Counted from the stretch's first letter, positions 16,046 through 26,165 are shown. The stretch is DNA of 64,000 nt from Candidatus Heimdallarchaeota archaeon (GCA_019057815.1 JAHLWR010000015.1:1-64000); one strand, 5' to 3'. The notes: generated from the sequence alone by a model not told the origin. A program made the numbers and translations.

Positions 16046-16945
16046 TCACTCATCAAAATGGTTTGCTTGTTCTAGACTTTTGTAAATATTCCAACGTCTT
16101 TTTATGTGCTTTGCAATTACTTCTATTTCTTCATCTTTAATATGTATAAATCTCCCCTGTTTTAACAAAAATTCTTTTAATCCTGTAAACTCTGGTGTTT
16201 TATTTAGAGTTAATTTTCCTTTCTCGCATTCCATTAATATCCAATAGCCTGTTTTTACAGCTTCTTTGACTAGTTTTGGACCTATTTGCGAAGGTATTTT
16301 CCATCCTGAAGTACATACTGACAGCGCTTCTATATATCTGAAACCTTTCATATTTTTAGCTTTCTCAATTTTGCTAATGAAATCTTGGATATAAGCTGTT
16401 GACACTGTAGCAACATATGTAGCATCATGAGCCATTAAGATTCTGGGAATATCTTTTGGGAAATTAGGATTACCAATATGCCCGTTAATTATTGGCGTTG
16501 TATTAGACCACGAAGCGTATGGAGTTTGCCCTGAAGCTTGTATTCCAGTGTTTTCATAAGCTTGATTGTTATAACAAATGTAGAGTATATTTTCATCTCT
16601 TTGAGCTGCAGCTGATAAATCTTGCAATCCTATGTCCCCTGTTCCACCGTCTCCTGCCAACCCCATAACTACTATGTCATCTTTTCCTTGAACTTTTAGA
16701 GCTCTACTTATTCCTGTTAGAGTTGAAGCTGTATTCGAGAATTGCATATGGAAATACGGAATATCCCAGTTTAATTTTGGAAAAATGCTCCCAAACACGC
16801 TCATACAACTAGGGGGAACACTTCCTATTGTATTCTTCCCTAATATTCGCATGATGTTAATAGCTATGTTTGCTGCCATACATCCTGCGCAGGCTGAATC
16901 TCCACTTACATACAATCCTCTATCTTCTAAATCTTTCAGTCTCAT
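16046..16945 (-). CDS. porB: 2-oxoacid:ferredoxin oxidoreductase beta subunit (PorB-like)
   Basis: This is the thiamine diphosphate subunit that, with the alpha subunit, turns pyruvate or a related 2-oxoacid plus CoA into acyl-CoA, CO2 and reduced ferredoxin. Seen in the sequence: the early Cys pair CAGC (residues 19-22) and Cys in SCMS typical for the [4Fe-4S] cluster, the ThDP motif GLAGDGGTGDIGLQ...NNQAYENTGIQ, and Cys in SVCTSGWKIP. At 299 residues the length is normal. The ATG overlaps the stop of porA by 4 bases, so they are translated together. Pyruvate is the most likely substrate, but other 2-oxoacids are possible. Confidence 0.9.
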   Translation of the reverse strand: MRLKDLEDRGLYVSGDSACAGCMAANIAINIMRILGKNTIGSVPPSCMSVFGSIFPKLNWDIPYFHMQFSNTASTLTGISRALKVQGKDDIVVMGLAGDGGTGDIGLQDLSAAAQRDENILYICYNNQAYENTGIQASGQTPYASWSNTTPIINGHIGNPNFPKDIPRILMAHDATYVATVSTAYIQDFISKIEKAKNMKGFRYIEALSVCTSGWKIPSQIGPKLVKEAVKTGYWILMECEKGKLTLNKTPEFTGLKEFLLKQGRFIHIKDEEIEVIAKHIKRRWNIYKSLEQANHFDE

Positions 16946-18135
16946 TCTAGGATTCCTCTTGTATTGATGAATACTATTGGATCTTCAGGTTGCTTGTTGT
17001 TCATCTCGCTTATTTTTCTGAACATCGTCTTTATGTCCTTTTCCCTTATATCTCTTCCTCCTAGCCCAGCTATGAAATTAAGAATAGGTATAGTTTCACC
17101 ATAAAGAGCGTTTCTTACTTCTCCGAAAATTTGACCTGTTGATCCATAAGATAGGCTACGATCAAAAACTCCTATTGCTTTAATATTTACTAACATTTCT
17201 TTAATTTCATCCACAGGAAATGGTCTAAAGAATCTTAATTTTACCAATCCTACTTTTTCTCCCTTCTCTCTTAATGTGTCTACAACAATTCTGGTGGTTG
17301 AGACTGTCGTACCTACAACAACCAATGCATAGTCAGCATCTTCCATTCTGTATGAGTCAATTAAACCCCCATAATCTCTATCAAATTTCTCTGCAAACTC
17401 ATCATTTACTTCTTTAATAACCTTTTTCGCGTTCCTCATAGCTTGATGAAGTTGATATTTTGCTTCCATGTGATACTCAGGTGGAACTATTATTCCTTGA
17501 GCTAATGGTTTTTCTACATCCAGAAAAGCGTGTTTTGGTTCGTATGGAGGGAGAAAATCGTCTACATCTCTTTGACTCAAGATTTCAACTGTGTCTGCTG
17601 TATGTGTTAAAATAAATCCATCTCCACATACCATTATAGGTAGCAAGACCTTCTGATTCTCTGCAATTTTGTAAGCTTGAATTATCATGTCAAATACTTC
17701 TTGATTATCTTCAACAAAAACTTGTAACCAACAAGTATCCCTCTCAGGCATAACATCGGAATATTCAGGCCAGATTCCCCCTGGGCTCATCAACGTTCTA
17801 TTGGCAACGAACATCACGACAGGCAACCTCATACCGCCAGTTGCTGCGACGACTTCATGCATGTAAGCCAAGCCTTGACTGGCTGTTGAGGTGAAAGTAC
17901 GTACTCCTGTCCCTTCAGCTGCTGCTACAACTGTCATCGCTGAATGTTCACTTTCCACTCTTACGTACTCTGCGTCTAAATCTCCTGAAGCGCAATATTG
18001 AGCTAAAAATCCGACTATTGGAGTCTGAGGTGAGATCGGGTATACAGCTATTACTTTAGGTTTTGCCCTTACAGCTGCAATCGCTACAGCTTGATTTGCC
18101 GTTATCAAATCATCATAAGACTCTTTAGGAAGCAT
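16942..18135 (-). CDS. porA: 2-oxoacid:ferredoxin oxidoreductase alpha subunit (PorA-like)
   Basis: The alpha subunit carries the pyrimidine-binding half of the ThDP site. Typical are TANQAVAIAAVRAKPKVIAVYPISPQTPI at the start, YVRVESEHSAMTVVAAAEGTGVRTFTSTASQGL (with the conserved Glu of the ThDP site), and RFFRPFPVDEI in the C-terminal part. At 397 residues it has the normal length. Gamma and delta (ferredoxin-like) subunits usually lie beside alpha and beta, but here none is adjacent, so they must be encoded elsewhere or be missing. A ribosome site (GGAG) lies about 10 bases before the ATG. Confidence 0.9.
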   Translation of the reverse strand: MLPKESYDDLITANQAVAIAAVRAKPKVIAVYPISPQTPIVGFLAQYCASGDLDAEYVRVESEHSAMTVVAAAEGTGVRTFTSTASQGLAYMHEVVAATGGMRLPVVMFVANRTLMSPGGIWPEYSDVMPERDTCWLQVFVEDNQEVFDMIIQAYKIAENQKVLLPIMVCGDGFILTHTADTVEILSQRDVDDFLPPYEPKHAFLDVEKPLAQGIIVPPEYHMEAKYQLHQAMRNAKKVIKEVNDEFAEKFDRDYGGLIDSYRMEDADYALVVVGTTVSTTRIVVDTLREKGEKVGLVKLRFFRPFPVDEIKEMLVNIKAIGVFDRSLSYGSTGQIFGEVRNALYGETIPILNFIAGLGGRDIREKDIKTMFRKISEMNNKQPEDPIVFINTRGILE

Positions 18136-18229
18136 TTGATATATCTCCGAAGTATCTGCTTACTTAAATATCACCATTCAATATTCATTTACACAGTTAT
18201 CTACTGATTATTATGTTTGGTTTTTTAAG

Positions 18230-18284
18230 TTTTGACCTCATTTTTACGATAAGATAATGAGGTTAAAATAGATTTTATAAATTC
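18230..18284 (-). promoter_or_regulatory. TATA box and overlapping inverted repeat upstream of porA
   Basis: On the minus strand a strong TATA box (TTTATAAAATC, about 18272-18283) is followed directly by TTTTAACCTCAT...ATGAGGTCAAAA (arms 18257-18268 and 18230-18241, 11 of 12 positions pair). The repeat covers the expected transcription start, as an operator would. A second TATA-like site (GATATTTAAG, about 18163-18172) lies nearer to porA. Alternatively the repeat may end the transcript of the small gene upstream. Confidence 0.5.
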
Positions 18285-18329
18285 TATAGTTGTGAGATGT
18301 AAAAAACGGAAAGTTTAGTCTCTCTTTCC

Positions 18330-18482
18330 TCAGTCTTTTTTCTCTTCTTTGGGCTTTGTTGGAATTTTTCCTTCTAGTTTTGCTGCTACTTCATCAACAT
18401 CAGAACTACTCTCACCTGTTTTTTCGAAAAGCTCCTTTTTTAAGTCTTCGGGAATTTTTTTCTTCTCCTTTTCTTCACTCAT
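18330..18482 (-). CDS. Small charged protein, 50 residues
   Basis: The frame reads MSEEKEKKKIPEDLKKELFE and goes on to VDEVAAKLEGKIPTKPKEEKKD. It has an ATG, a good ribosome site (TTTAGGTGA, 7 bases before the start on the minus strand) and a codon use like its neighbours, so I believe it is real although short. Half of the residues are charged, and the ends look disordered around a short helical middle. Family not recognised. It follows the giant surface-protein gene by 77 bases. Confidence 0.6.
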   Translation of the reverse strand: MSEEKEKKKIPEDLKKELFEKTGESSSDVDEVAAKLEGKIPTKPKEEKKD

Positions 18483-18559
18483 AATTTTCACCTAAATTTA
18501 TCTAATTAGAATTTATTCTCTCTTAATAAAAGTCTTGTGTTAGCTTTTTTTCGAGTTTC

Positions 18560-21500
18560 CTATTTTTTTCTTAGGACGAAATATCTGAGACTTATAACTC
18601 CAACAACACTTAGCAGAGCTAAAGGTACTTGCCATAGGAGCCCCTTCCAGCTAGGTGAGTCTGGGTTGTATGTTTCTGTAACTTCAGTAATATCCTTATT
18701 TGATTCACATTGAATATAAGTTTCATCTCCTTTAAAAAACACCAGAATCCATTTTGCATTCTCAGGTATTGTTTCTTTTGGAATTTCGATGTTACAAGAA
18801 CCTAAAACATCAGTCGTATATTTCTTGATACTAATAACTGTTCCATTAGCCATCAAGAAAGTTACTGTAATTTCTTTGTTCCCTAAAGCTCTATCTTCGC
18901 TATCTAACAGTCTTATTTTTATATGACTATCAGTAGTTTCGATCATAAAATGCGTTTGAACAAGTGTTATTTCTAGTTTAAATTCTTCTATCACTGATTC
19001 ATAGTCTTGATTTCCTGCAAAGTATACTCTTATTGTATAGTTACCGATTGGTAGTGGTGGAATGCTAAAAAGCACTTGCCCTAATCCATTTGTGAAAAGA
19101 GTGTAATTTATGTTATTAAAAGTGATTTCTATAGTTTGAGAAGCTAAATACGCTCCACTTTCTGAAAGTAATGTAAATGTTATCTCATCTGAAGTGTTAT
19201 ATTCTATTATCAAAGGATTACATGTTATATTAGTTTTACTTTTTTCAATAGGGATAGTAAGAACAATTTCTAGAGCATTGAAATAATCGTTTTCTTCTAC
19301 AGATATCGTGATTACTAACAAATCACTACTAGTAATTGTAAATGAAAAGCTAACATTACCATATTCATCCGTTAGAAGTTGTTTAGAGCTATCGTAATAT
19401 GCTAAAGTAAAGTTATAATTTGGTATGGGATCATTTAAAGAATCAGACCAGCTTATGAAAATCATTAAGTCTTTTTCTACAACATTGTCAATCCATTCAA
19501 TAGTTATTTGTGGATTGTCTTTTAAGATAGTGATTTCGAAATTCTTAGTGGTTAATGTGAAGTTTAAATCATCTACTTCTACAGTTAGTGTAAGTAAGTA
19601 ATCGTTTGGAAGTAAATAAAACACATTGCTTGTGATAACGAAATACCCTTCAGCATCAGAGGTAAAGATTCCAACTTGGATATCATTAACAAAGACAGTG
19701 ATACTAGCATAACCGATTCCTAAACCTTTGAATGTTACTTGTCCTGTGCTATCTTCTTTGTCGTTAAAAATTCTATTTAGCTGTGATAATTCAATATCGA
19801 CATTTGCTTGAGTTCTTTCGAAGATGAAATAGTATATGAAGTCAAAATATGTAGAAGTTTCATCTATGAAAATAATCAATGTGTATGATCCTACAACTAA
19901 AGATTCGACTAAATCAAATCTGAAAATGCCATCAGAAGCAATAGAAATTGTGTAATTAAGATTCAAGAACTCGAAAACTATCTGGACCTCTGTTAAAATG
20001 CCACCATAAGTGTTGATTTTTCCTTCAACATATCCATCTTCTCCATATGTTCCTGCAAATGATGTTATGTTCTCAATTATTATTATACATTTCACTTCTA
20101 CATTAATGGTCTTTGAAGACTGATAAAACTCTTCATTTCCTTGATACTCAATCAATACAATATGATTTCCTGGTATAATGTTTGTAGGAAGAATTAGAAC
20201 AGCATTTCCCTCTGAATCTGTAGTTAAAGTAACTAGATAGTTCCCATCTATCGATATTATAAGATTTCCACTTATTGGATTATCTTGAGAATCTCTTAAT
20301 TGAATACTTACTGCTGTCTCATTATCGTATTCATGAATCACACTATCTGTCGAAATTATTTCTGTTGTAGCTTTGTACATTGTCAAAATGAAATGTGCTT
20401 CTGTAAACAAGTGATTATCGTTTCCTTGAAACACGATAGTTACTTCATATGTTCCTACAGGTAATGATAATTCTATTTCGAGATATCCATCTGTAGAAGT
20501 TAAATATGCTTCATAAGAGCTTCCGTTAACAACTAGAAGAATTACTTCATTTTCTAATATATCAACTCCTTGAAGATAACCTGTAATCCATGGGATGTTG
20601 TTAGAGTAAATTATCTCTAAATCTAAAATACTTTCAGCTTTAATTACTTCAATGAACGAATTGTAAGTGATAGACGAATATACAACATCTCCTTCAAAAA
20701 GAACTTCAAAATTATGATAACCAGCTTCTAGGAATTTATCAACTAACAGTTGAACATAACCTGAACTGTTTGTTAATCCCATATATTCTTGAGAATTAAT
20801 AATCAGAACGATTTCTTTATTTTGTAATGGATCTCCAGAAGAACCCAAATATACTGTGATTGAAGTTGATATCGTACCATAAATCCCTTGAATAAGAATC
20901 ACGCTCATTTCTGTTTGAAGTTTTTCTTGTTCAGCTACAATTTTTAGAAAACTCTCCTTGTAAATAGCTGTCTCCTTGAAAATAATATCTATTTCATATG
21001 CTCCTGGGATTATTTCCTCTATACTCCAAAACGCTTTCCCCTCAGCATTTGTAACATTTTGACCAATGAGAGAGTTATTGATATAAAATTCAATTATCTT
21101 TCCTTCTAAGGGATTGTTGCTACTATCTCTTAGAATTGCTTCAATTTGAAGAGACATTTCAGTAATTTCGACTGTACCTTGAACGTGTGTATTAACTTTC
21201 CAAATGAGGACTGTTTTAATAATCGATGAAGGAAGAAAGTCAACATTGCCTGTATATACTATCTCAATTAAATATGTTCCAGGAAGAAGGTTTATAGAGA
21301 ACTCGTAATAACCTTGGAAATCCGACAGAGTGGTTTCTACTACTGTTCCATTAATTATCAGCTGTATCTCCGTATCACTAACAGGTTGTTCGTGAGCATT
21401 CTGAATATATCCATCAATCCAATAGATTTCCGAATAATCTCTATTCTGCAAATTGCTTGTAAGATTTGTGGGCATTTTATTAATCTGCAACGAAATAACA

Positions 21501-24500
21501 ATTTCACAACCATAGAACAGATTAGAGCCACTGTAAGTTATTTTAATCTCGTACAGTCCTGATGGAAGTAAAGGTACATTCCATTCCACCCATCCAAAAG
21601 AGTTTGTGAAAACGAATTCTTCAGTATAACCAGTTATATTGATTTTAAACGATTCCCCTGACATACCTCCAGCGTGTGAGTAGAGGTTGATAGATAAAAC
21701 AGCTGTATCATTGTAGTAAATGATCAAATCGTCAGCAGAGAGATAACTGTTTGCTTTTACCACCTGAAAAACGTCAGAATCTGAGCTTGTAATATAATTT
21801 CCTGATTGAACAATTTCAGCTGTTAATTCATATACTCCTGGAACAATATCTACAACCCAGTTTATTATTGCTACTCCTGAAGAGTCAGAGGAGGTAGTTC
21901 CAATTAAAGAACCATTTATGTAGAAAGCTACCTCTACCTCTATAGGGGAACCATAAGCATCCGTAGTAAAAGCTGTTAGTTCAATATATTCCAGATATTC
22001 AACAGTTTCATAGCCTAATATTGATATTTGACTAATTATACCAAATTGAAGGATACTTACACTTTCAGCTGAATTATAGTTAATTGATGATTGGACTTCA
22101 GCTTTCCATTGCCAAACCCCCATTGGAAATTCATAGAAACTCGTATATATAGCGATTCCAGATCCATTTGTAGTTGTCGAGCTCAAATAGTTCCATGTTA
22201 ATCCATCGTACCAGTAAAAATCTATCATGACTCCTGATGGATGTGTCCCAAATTCTGACTCCACACTAACTGTAAAAGTAGTTGGAGTCAAGCTTGTTTG
22301 AAAAATATCTTCAGTTGTTAAAGTCAATATACATGCAGAGCTATTAAGATAAATCGTTTCAGATGAAAAAATGTAATTAGGAGAAGTGTTAAAATCAATA
22401 TTAACTTCAATTGTGATTCCAAAAGGAACTAGATAAGTAAGGGTGAAAAAACCATTTTCATCAGTTAATACATAAAAGGTGTTAGAGAGTATTGATATGA
22501 CAACCGTTTCGTTTATGATAGGAGCGATATCAGATAACAGCTGACCTTGAATTGTTATTGTTTCTTGATTAGTACAATCAATGTCAGCCATACCTATTAT
22601 TGTACTTGAAGCTGTTATGCAGTTAACATAACTTTCAAACCATGCAGACTGACTATAATATAACACACCATCTTGATAATAATCCTCAGCTGCAATTAAG
22701 ATATTTAGATAATCGCCTGTATTCAAATCTAAAACAAGTTCTAGAGCTGCATATCCTGATGAATTTGTTAAAATATTATATCCTTGATCCCACATGTTAG
22801 GTAAATTGGCTTGTGAGACTAGAATGGTTATAGTAATGTTCTCTAGTGGATTTCCGTATTGATCCGTTGCTAGAACTTCAATAGATAACAATGTGTTGTA
22901 TGTATATACTTGAATTGTATCTAGATTGATGCTTATCTGCAGTTGGTCACTATTTATAGATAAATTGATAGTTTCTTCAATATAGAAATAATTTGAAGAT
23001 GATGCTTTGATATAAATGCTATATTCTCCAGGTGTAAAGAAACCTGATTCGAAAAGATGAGTGCCATATCCAGATGAATTTGTTAGGAAAATCCCTAAAG
23101 AAGTGTTTGTGAGATCTTTAAAGCTGTAAATAACCAATTCATAATTTAGAAAAGGTACTAAATCTTCTTCAAAATCCCTAAAAGCTATAACTAATTCCGA
23201 ATCTTCATTCCAAACAAAATCTAGCGTTTCAGGGTTATCAATATCTAGTGTGTTTGGAGTGACTTCTATTGCACCATAAACTGTAGAAGAATAATCGTAC
23301 AAAGCATCATCGAGACTAATTACAACCCAATAAGCATTCGGATAGTTTCCTACATCCCAATTTAAGAAACCAAGTGGTGTACTAGCCCAACCTGATGAGT
23401 TGGTTAGAGTATATATTGGAAGCATCTCTCCTTGAAGATAGAATTGCACTGAGACGCCGCTTAGAGTTTCATCATCATTATCCTTTACTAGCGTTTCAAG
23501 AACAAATTCAGCACTTGTTACAGAACCAACCTTACTTCCATAAATAAGGGAAATGAGAGGTGTTAAGACAATAATTTTCTCTTTTTCTCTAAGAGTTTGA
23601 GCATAATCTACTATTTCATCAGAGATACATTTGAAATAAACACTTCCGGAAGCAGCTGTAATCTGATAATCGAAATAAGCAAAACCTTGTTCATCAGTAA
23701 TCGAACTAGCTAAATATGTCCAAGTAATATTATCTTCAGAAATATAGAGATCAACGGTTTTATTCTCCAAAACTTGGTAGAATCTATTGACTGCTTTAGC
23801 ACTTAATTGTATGAAATCGGTATACTCTGCTGTACCAGGGGAATTTAGAGTTAAATATTCGGTAGAAATAAGATCTATTACATCGCAATCAGCAAAATCT
23901 GATGAACTATCATAATGTGATGAATTATCATGATAAGAAGCTGTTATCCTATGGATGCCTCCCTTAGAATCAGCTGTTTTGTACAGAACATTAGATGTCC
24001 CATCTGCAATGTCTACAACTTCAGCAAACTTGCTTCCTGTATAAACACTGAATTGAACATCTATATTGAGTTGCTCTACCCAAGAGGTACCAGATTTTAT
24101 CCAAACAGTGTTGTCATTAGAGCCGCTAGTATCATTAGATTGTTGAACAACTAGAGCGCTAGAAGCTGATAAAACAGCATAATAACTTTGCTCTGAATGA
24201 AGAGTGTTGTTGAACTGTTCTGCTAAAGGATGATCCCAGAAAACGAAAAGGTAGGGTGATTCAAGGTTGTTTTTATGAAAAGTATAAGTGTAGAGAGAAA
24301 TTTCATATTTGAAAAGAAAATTAGACTGGTAGGTATCTAAATTTTCAGCTAGATAAAAGTAAATGGGGTCAGCTGATACAGAAGATGAGATTTGTGATAA
24401 ATCGAAAGAAAAAGCTGCGAAATCAGTTTCATGAGCTAAAGAGAATTCAACAGCTATTTCAGGATTAGATATTGTCCCTTCAAAATCATCTGGATCTTCT

Positions 24501-24889
24501 AGAATGGTTTGGAGGTCATACCAACGAACATCTCCTTGTTCTACAGGTACTCTTGACATGAGCTCCCATTCGGTAAGAGAGCCCAATTGAACCCATTGAC
24601 CCTTTTGAACAGAAGAAGCATTAGACGAAACAGCTGTAAATGTAGGATAATTATAACCTGCTAAATGAACTCGATAATCGTCACTAACTTCTTCATCTGT
24701 TTGATCAACTGAATTCATTGGATGTATTTCTTTAATGACAAGCGTATTGCTACTCTCTAAAGAATTTATGATAACATTGGAAATTTTAGTTGAACCTTCA
24801 TATTCAGGGAGATTAATCTGTAAGATACCCTGAGCAATAGGAAGGGGTAAAACCAAGAAGATAAACAAAACTAAAGCATATTTTCTCAT
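18560..24889 (-). CDS. Giant Ig-like repeat surface protein (2109 residues)
   Basis: A signal peptide (KYALVLFIFLVLPLPIAQG) is followed by an N-terminal domain of about 330 residues and then by some 16-18 beta-sandwich units of roughly 90-100 residues. Each ends in a phrase like TNSSGYAxxxLxxLxxGxYxIxIxYxGN, typical of bacterial/archaeal Ig-like or carboxypeptidase-regulatory-like domains. A membrane helix (WQVPLALLSVVGVISLRYFVL) and the tail RKK close the chain. This would make a long stalk on the outer face of the membrane, as in S-layer-linked or adhesion proteins. The stop of radA lies 9 bases upstream, so both genes may share a message. No catalytic domain is visible. Confidence 0.85.
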   Translation of the reverse strand: MRKYALVLFIFLVLPLPIAQGILQINLPEYEGSTKISNVIINSLESSNTLVIKEIHPMNSVDQTDEEVSDDYRVHLAGYNYPTFTAVSSNASSVQKGQWVQLGSLTEWELMSRVPVEQGDVRWYDLQTILEDPDDFEGTISNPEIAVEFSLAHETDFAAFSFDLSQISSSVSADPIYFYLAENLDTYQSNFLFKYEISLYTYTFHKNNLESPYLFVFWDHPLAEQFNNTLHSEQSYYAVLSASSALVVQQSNDTSGSNDNTVWIKSGTSWVEQLNIDVQFSVYTGSKFAEVVDIADGTSNVLYKTADSKGGIHRITASYHDNSSHYDSSSDFADCDVIDLISTEYLTLNSPGTAEYTDFIQLSAKAVNRFYQVLENKTVDLYISEDNITWTYLASSITDEQGFAYFDYQITAASGSVYFKCISDEIVDYAQTLREKEKIIVLTPLISLIYGSKVGSVTSAEFVLETLVKDNDDETLSGVSVQFYLQGEMLPIYTLTNSSGWASTPLGFLNWDVGNYPNAYWVVISLDDALYDYSSTVYGAIEVTPNTLDIDNPETLDFVWNEDSELVIAFRDFEEDLVPFLNYELVIYSFKDLTNTSLGIFLTNSSGYGTHLFESGFFTPGEYSIYIKASSSNYFYIEETINLSINSDQLQISINLDTIQVYTYNTLLSIEVLATDQYGNPLENITITILVSQANLPNMWDQGYNILTNSSGYAALELVLDLNTGDYLNILIAAEDYYQDGVLYYSQSAWFESYVNCITASSTIIGMADIDCTNQETITIQGQLLSDIAPIINETVVISILSNTFYVLTDENGFFTLTYLVPFGITIEVNIDFNTSPNYIFSSETIYLNSSACILTLTTEDIFQTSLTPTTFTVSVESEFGTHPSGVMIDFYWYDGLTWNYLSSTTTNGSGIAIYTSFYEFPMGVWQWKAEVQSSINYNSAESVSILQFGIISQISILGYETVEYLEYIELTAFTTDAYGSPIEVEVAFYINGSLIGTTSSDSSGVAIINWVVDIVPGVYELTAEIVQSGNYITSSDSDVFQVVKANSYLSADDLIIYYNDTAVLSINLYSHAGGMSGESFKINITGYTEEFVFTNSFGWVEWNVPLLPSGLYEIKITYSGSNLFYGCEIVISLQINKMPTNLTSNLQNRDYSEIYWIDGYIQNAHEQPVSDTEIQLIINGTVVETTLSDFQGYYEFSINLLPGTYLIEIVYTGNVDFLPSSIIKTVLIWKVNTHVQGTVEITEMSLQIEAILRDSSNNPLEGKIIEFYINNSLIGQNVTNAEGKAFWSIEEIIPGAYEIDIIFKETAIYKESFLKIVAEQEKLQTEMSVILIQGIYGTISTSITVYLGSSGDPLQNKEIVLIINSQEYMGLTNSSGYVQLLVDKFLEAGYHNFEVLFEGDVVYSSITYNSFIEVIKAESILDLEIIYSNNIPWITGYLQGVDILENEVILLVVNGSSYEAYLTSTDGYLEIELSLPVGTYEVTIVFQGNDNHLFTEAHFILTMYKATTEIISTDSVIHEYDNETAVSIQLRDSQDNPISGNLIISIDGNYLVTLTTDSEGNAVLILPTNIIPGNHIVLIEYQGNEEFYQSSKTINVEVKCIIIIENITSFAGTYGEDGYVEGKINTYGGILTEVQIVFEFLNLNYTISIASDGIFRFDLVESLVVGSYTLIIFIDETSTYFDFIYYFIFERTQANVDIELSQLNRIFNDKEDSTGQVTFKGLGIGYASITVFVNDIQVGIFTSDAEGYFVITSNVFYLLPNDYLLTLTVEVDDLNFTLTTKNFEITILKDNPQITIEWIDNVVEKDLMIFISWSDSLNDPIPNYNFTLAYYDSSKQLLTDEYGNVSFSFTITSSDLLVITISVEENDYFNALEIVLTIPIEKSKTNITCNPLIIEYNTSDEITFTLLSESGAYLASQTIEITFNNINYTLFTNGLGQVLFSIPPLPIGNYTIRVYFAGNQDYESVIEEFKLEITLVQTHFMIETTDSHIKIRLLDSEDRALGNKEITVTFLMANGTVISIKKYTTDVLGSCNIEIPKETIPENAKWILVFFKGDETYIQCESNKDITEVTETYNPDSPSWKGLLWQVPLALLSVVGVISLRYFVLRKK

Positions 24890-24898
24890 TTAGTCACC

Positions 24899-26104
24899 TC
24901 AATCCAATGTGGCGAACTCCGTCTTAGCTTCTGTCTCTTTTTCTTCAGAAACACCCTCAAATAAAACCCCTAGTTCACCAGCTAATTTTCTATGATTAGC
25001 TTCTTGATCGACATTACAAACACCAAATGGACCCAAAGAGAAGTAGCATTCATTCTGAGGTAACCAACCACAATCTGTAATAAGAGCACGACGAGCATTA
25101 GGAGCATCATTTTCATTTCGAATTTTAGAAGTAGCTCGACGCAACCAGATACGGATGTCACTAGCATGACCTAAAATGAAACCACCAGTTGGCATAACTT
25201 TATCCATGGCGGTAGCGAAAGGATCAGGGTTCGCCATTACTTGATTAGTATAAACGACTGCAATATCAAAAGCTTCAGCTAGTCGCATTAACATGTGTAA
25301 GAGCTTGTTCAGGTGTTTTTGTCTTACTGCTAGTTCACCCAAACCACCATATTCGGCTCTGAAGGGGTCCATTAGACTATCTATAATCATTAATTTAACG
25401 TTATTTTTTGGAATGATTGTTCCTGCTTCTTTAAGAGCTAGTTCGATTTGAGATAAGGTTCTAGTATTAGCAACCATGAATCTATCTGTCTTAACATTCT
25501 TAATGTTGTGAGTGTATTCGTAGTAGCTTATTATCTGCTTGAATCTTTGAGTGTTGAAAGATCCTTCAGTGTCAAGCCATATAACTCCTGCTTCTAACCC
25601 CCCAAATTCTGTGGGAAGCATGCAATTCGCGCTAATTGTATAACATATTTGCGTTTTTCCAGATTGTGGAGATCCGTATAATTCTACAAAAGTCCCTGTG
25701 GGTATTCCACCACCTATTAATTCATCGAGCTCTGATGATCCTGTCATTATTTTCTTTCTTTTAACTTCTATTTGTTCCCTCTCATCTAAAGAGAGAAAGA
25801 GTTTTCCTTGATTAGATTCAACCTCTTCTAAAAGTAATTTAGCTGTATTTTCGCTTACTCCTGGTAATTCCATCAGTTGTTTCAAAGTATGTGCTTTGAT
25901 CCCTCTAGGATCTGTAATTCCTTGAGTACCCAAAACTTTGTGTAATCTCTTCTTCATTACTTCAGAAATACCCTTGATACTGGCTAGAAAATCCATTAAA
26001 TCGTCTTGAGGTTTGGATGTAGATGTTTTCTTTTTCTTGGTTGTCTTCTCTTTTGTAATAGATTCTTCTAATTCCATTTCGTCATTCTCTTCTTCTGCAG
26101 CCAT
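24899..26104 (-). CDS. radA: RadA/Rad51-family recombinase
   Basis: RadA forms the filament on single-stranded DNA for homologous recombination. After a charged, Lys-rich N-terminal extension (about 35 residues) comes the helix-hairpin-helix domain (about 40-100, LMELPGVSENTAKLLLEEV), then the linker and the RecA core: Walker A GSPQSGKT at 144-151, Walker B LMIIDS near 238-243, VVYTNQVMANPDPF and PTGGFILGHASDIRIWLRR, all Rad51-like. The usual GEFGSGKT is replaced by GSPQSGKT, and the end of the core (DCGWLPQNECYFSLGPFGVCN) differs from typical RadA, where a VDSPxLPEGEAVFxIxxxGI phrase is found. It is thus a diverged RadA or a paralogue. Its own TATA box lies at about 26155-26164. Confidence 0.85.
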   Translation of the reverse strand: MAAEEENDEMELEESITKEKTTKKKKTSTSKPQDDLMDFLASIKGISEVMKKRLHKVLGTQGITDPRGIKAHTLKQLMELPGVSENTAKLLLEEVESNQGKLFLSLDEREQIEVKRKKIMTGSSELDELIGGGIPTGTFVELYGSPQSGKTQICYTISANCMLPTEFGGLEAGVIWLDTEGSFNTQRFKQIISYYEYTHNIKNVKTDRFMVANTRTLSQIELALKEAGTIIPKNNVKLMIIDSLMDPFRAEYGGLGELAVRQKHLNKLLHMLMRLAEAFDIAVVYTNQVMANPDPFATAMDKVMPTGGFILGHASDIRIWLRRATSKIRNENDAPNARRALITDCGWLPQNECYFSLGPFGVCNVDQEANHRKLAGELGVLFEGVSEEKETEAKTEFATLD

Positions 26105-26153
26105 GTCATCACTTCAATAATTTCTTTTTCTTGTTCAACTAATAATATCGAGT

Positions 26154-26165
26154 TTCATTTATAAA
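26154..26165 (-). promoter_or_regulatory. TATA box of radA
   Basis: On the minus strand CCTTTATAAATG lies about 50-60 bases before the ATG, giving a leader of about 25 bases. Confidence 0.5.

Noticed and set aside
24899-26104. Circadian KaiC or bacterial RecA
   Set aside because: The helix-hairpin-helix domain and the GGFILGHASDIRIWLRR end are Rad51/RadA-type.
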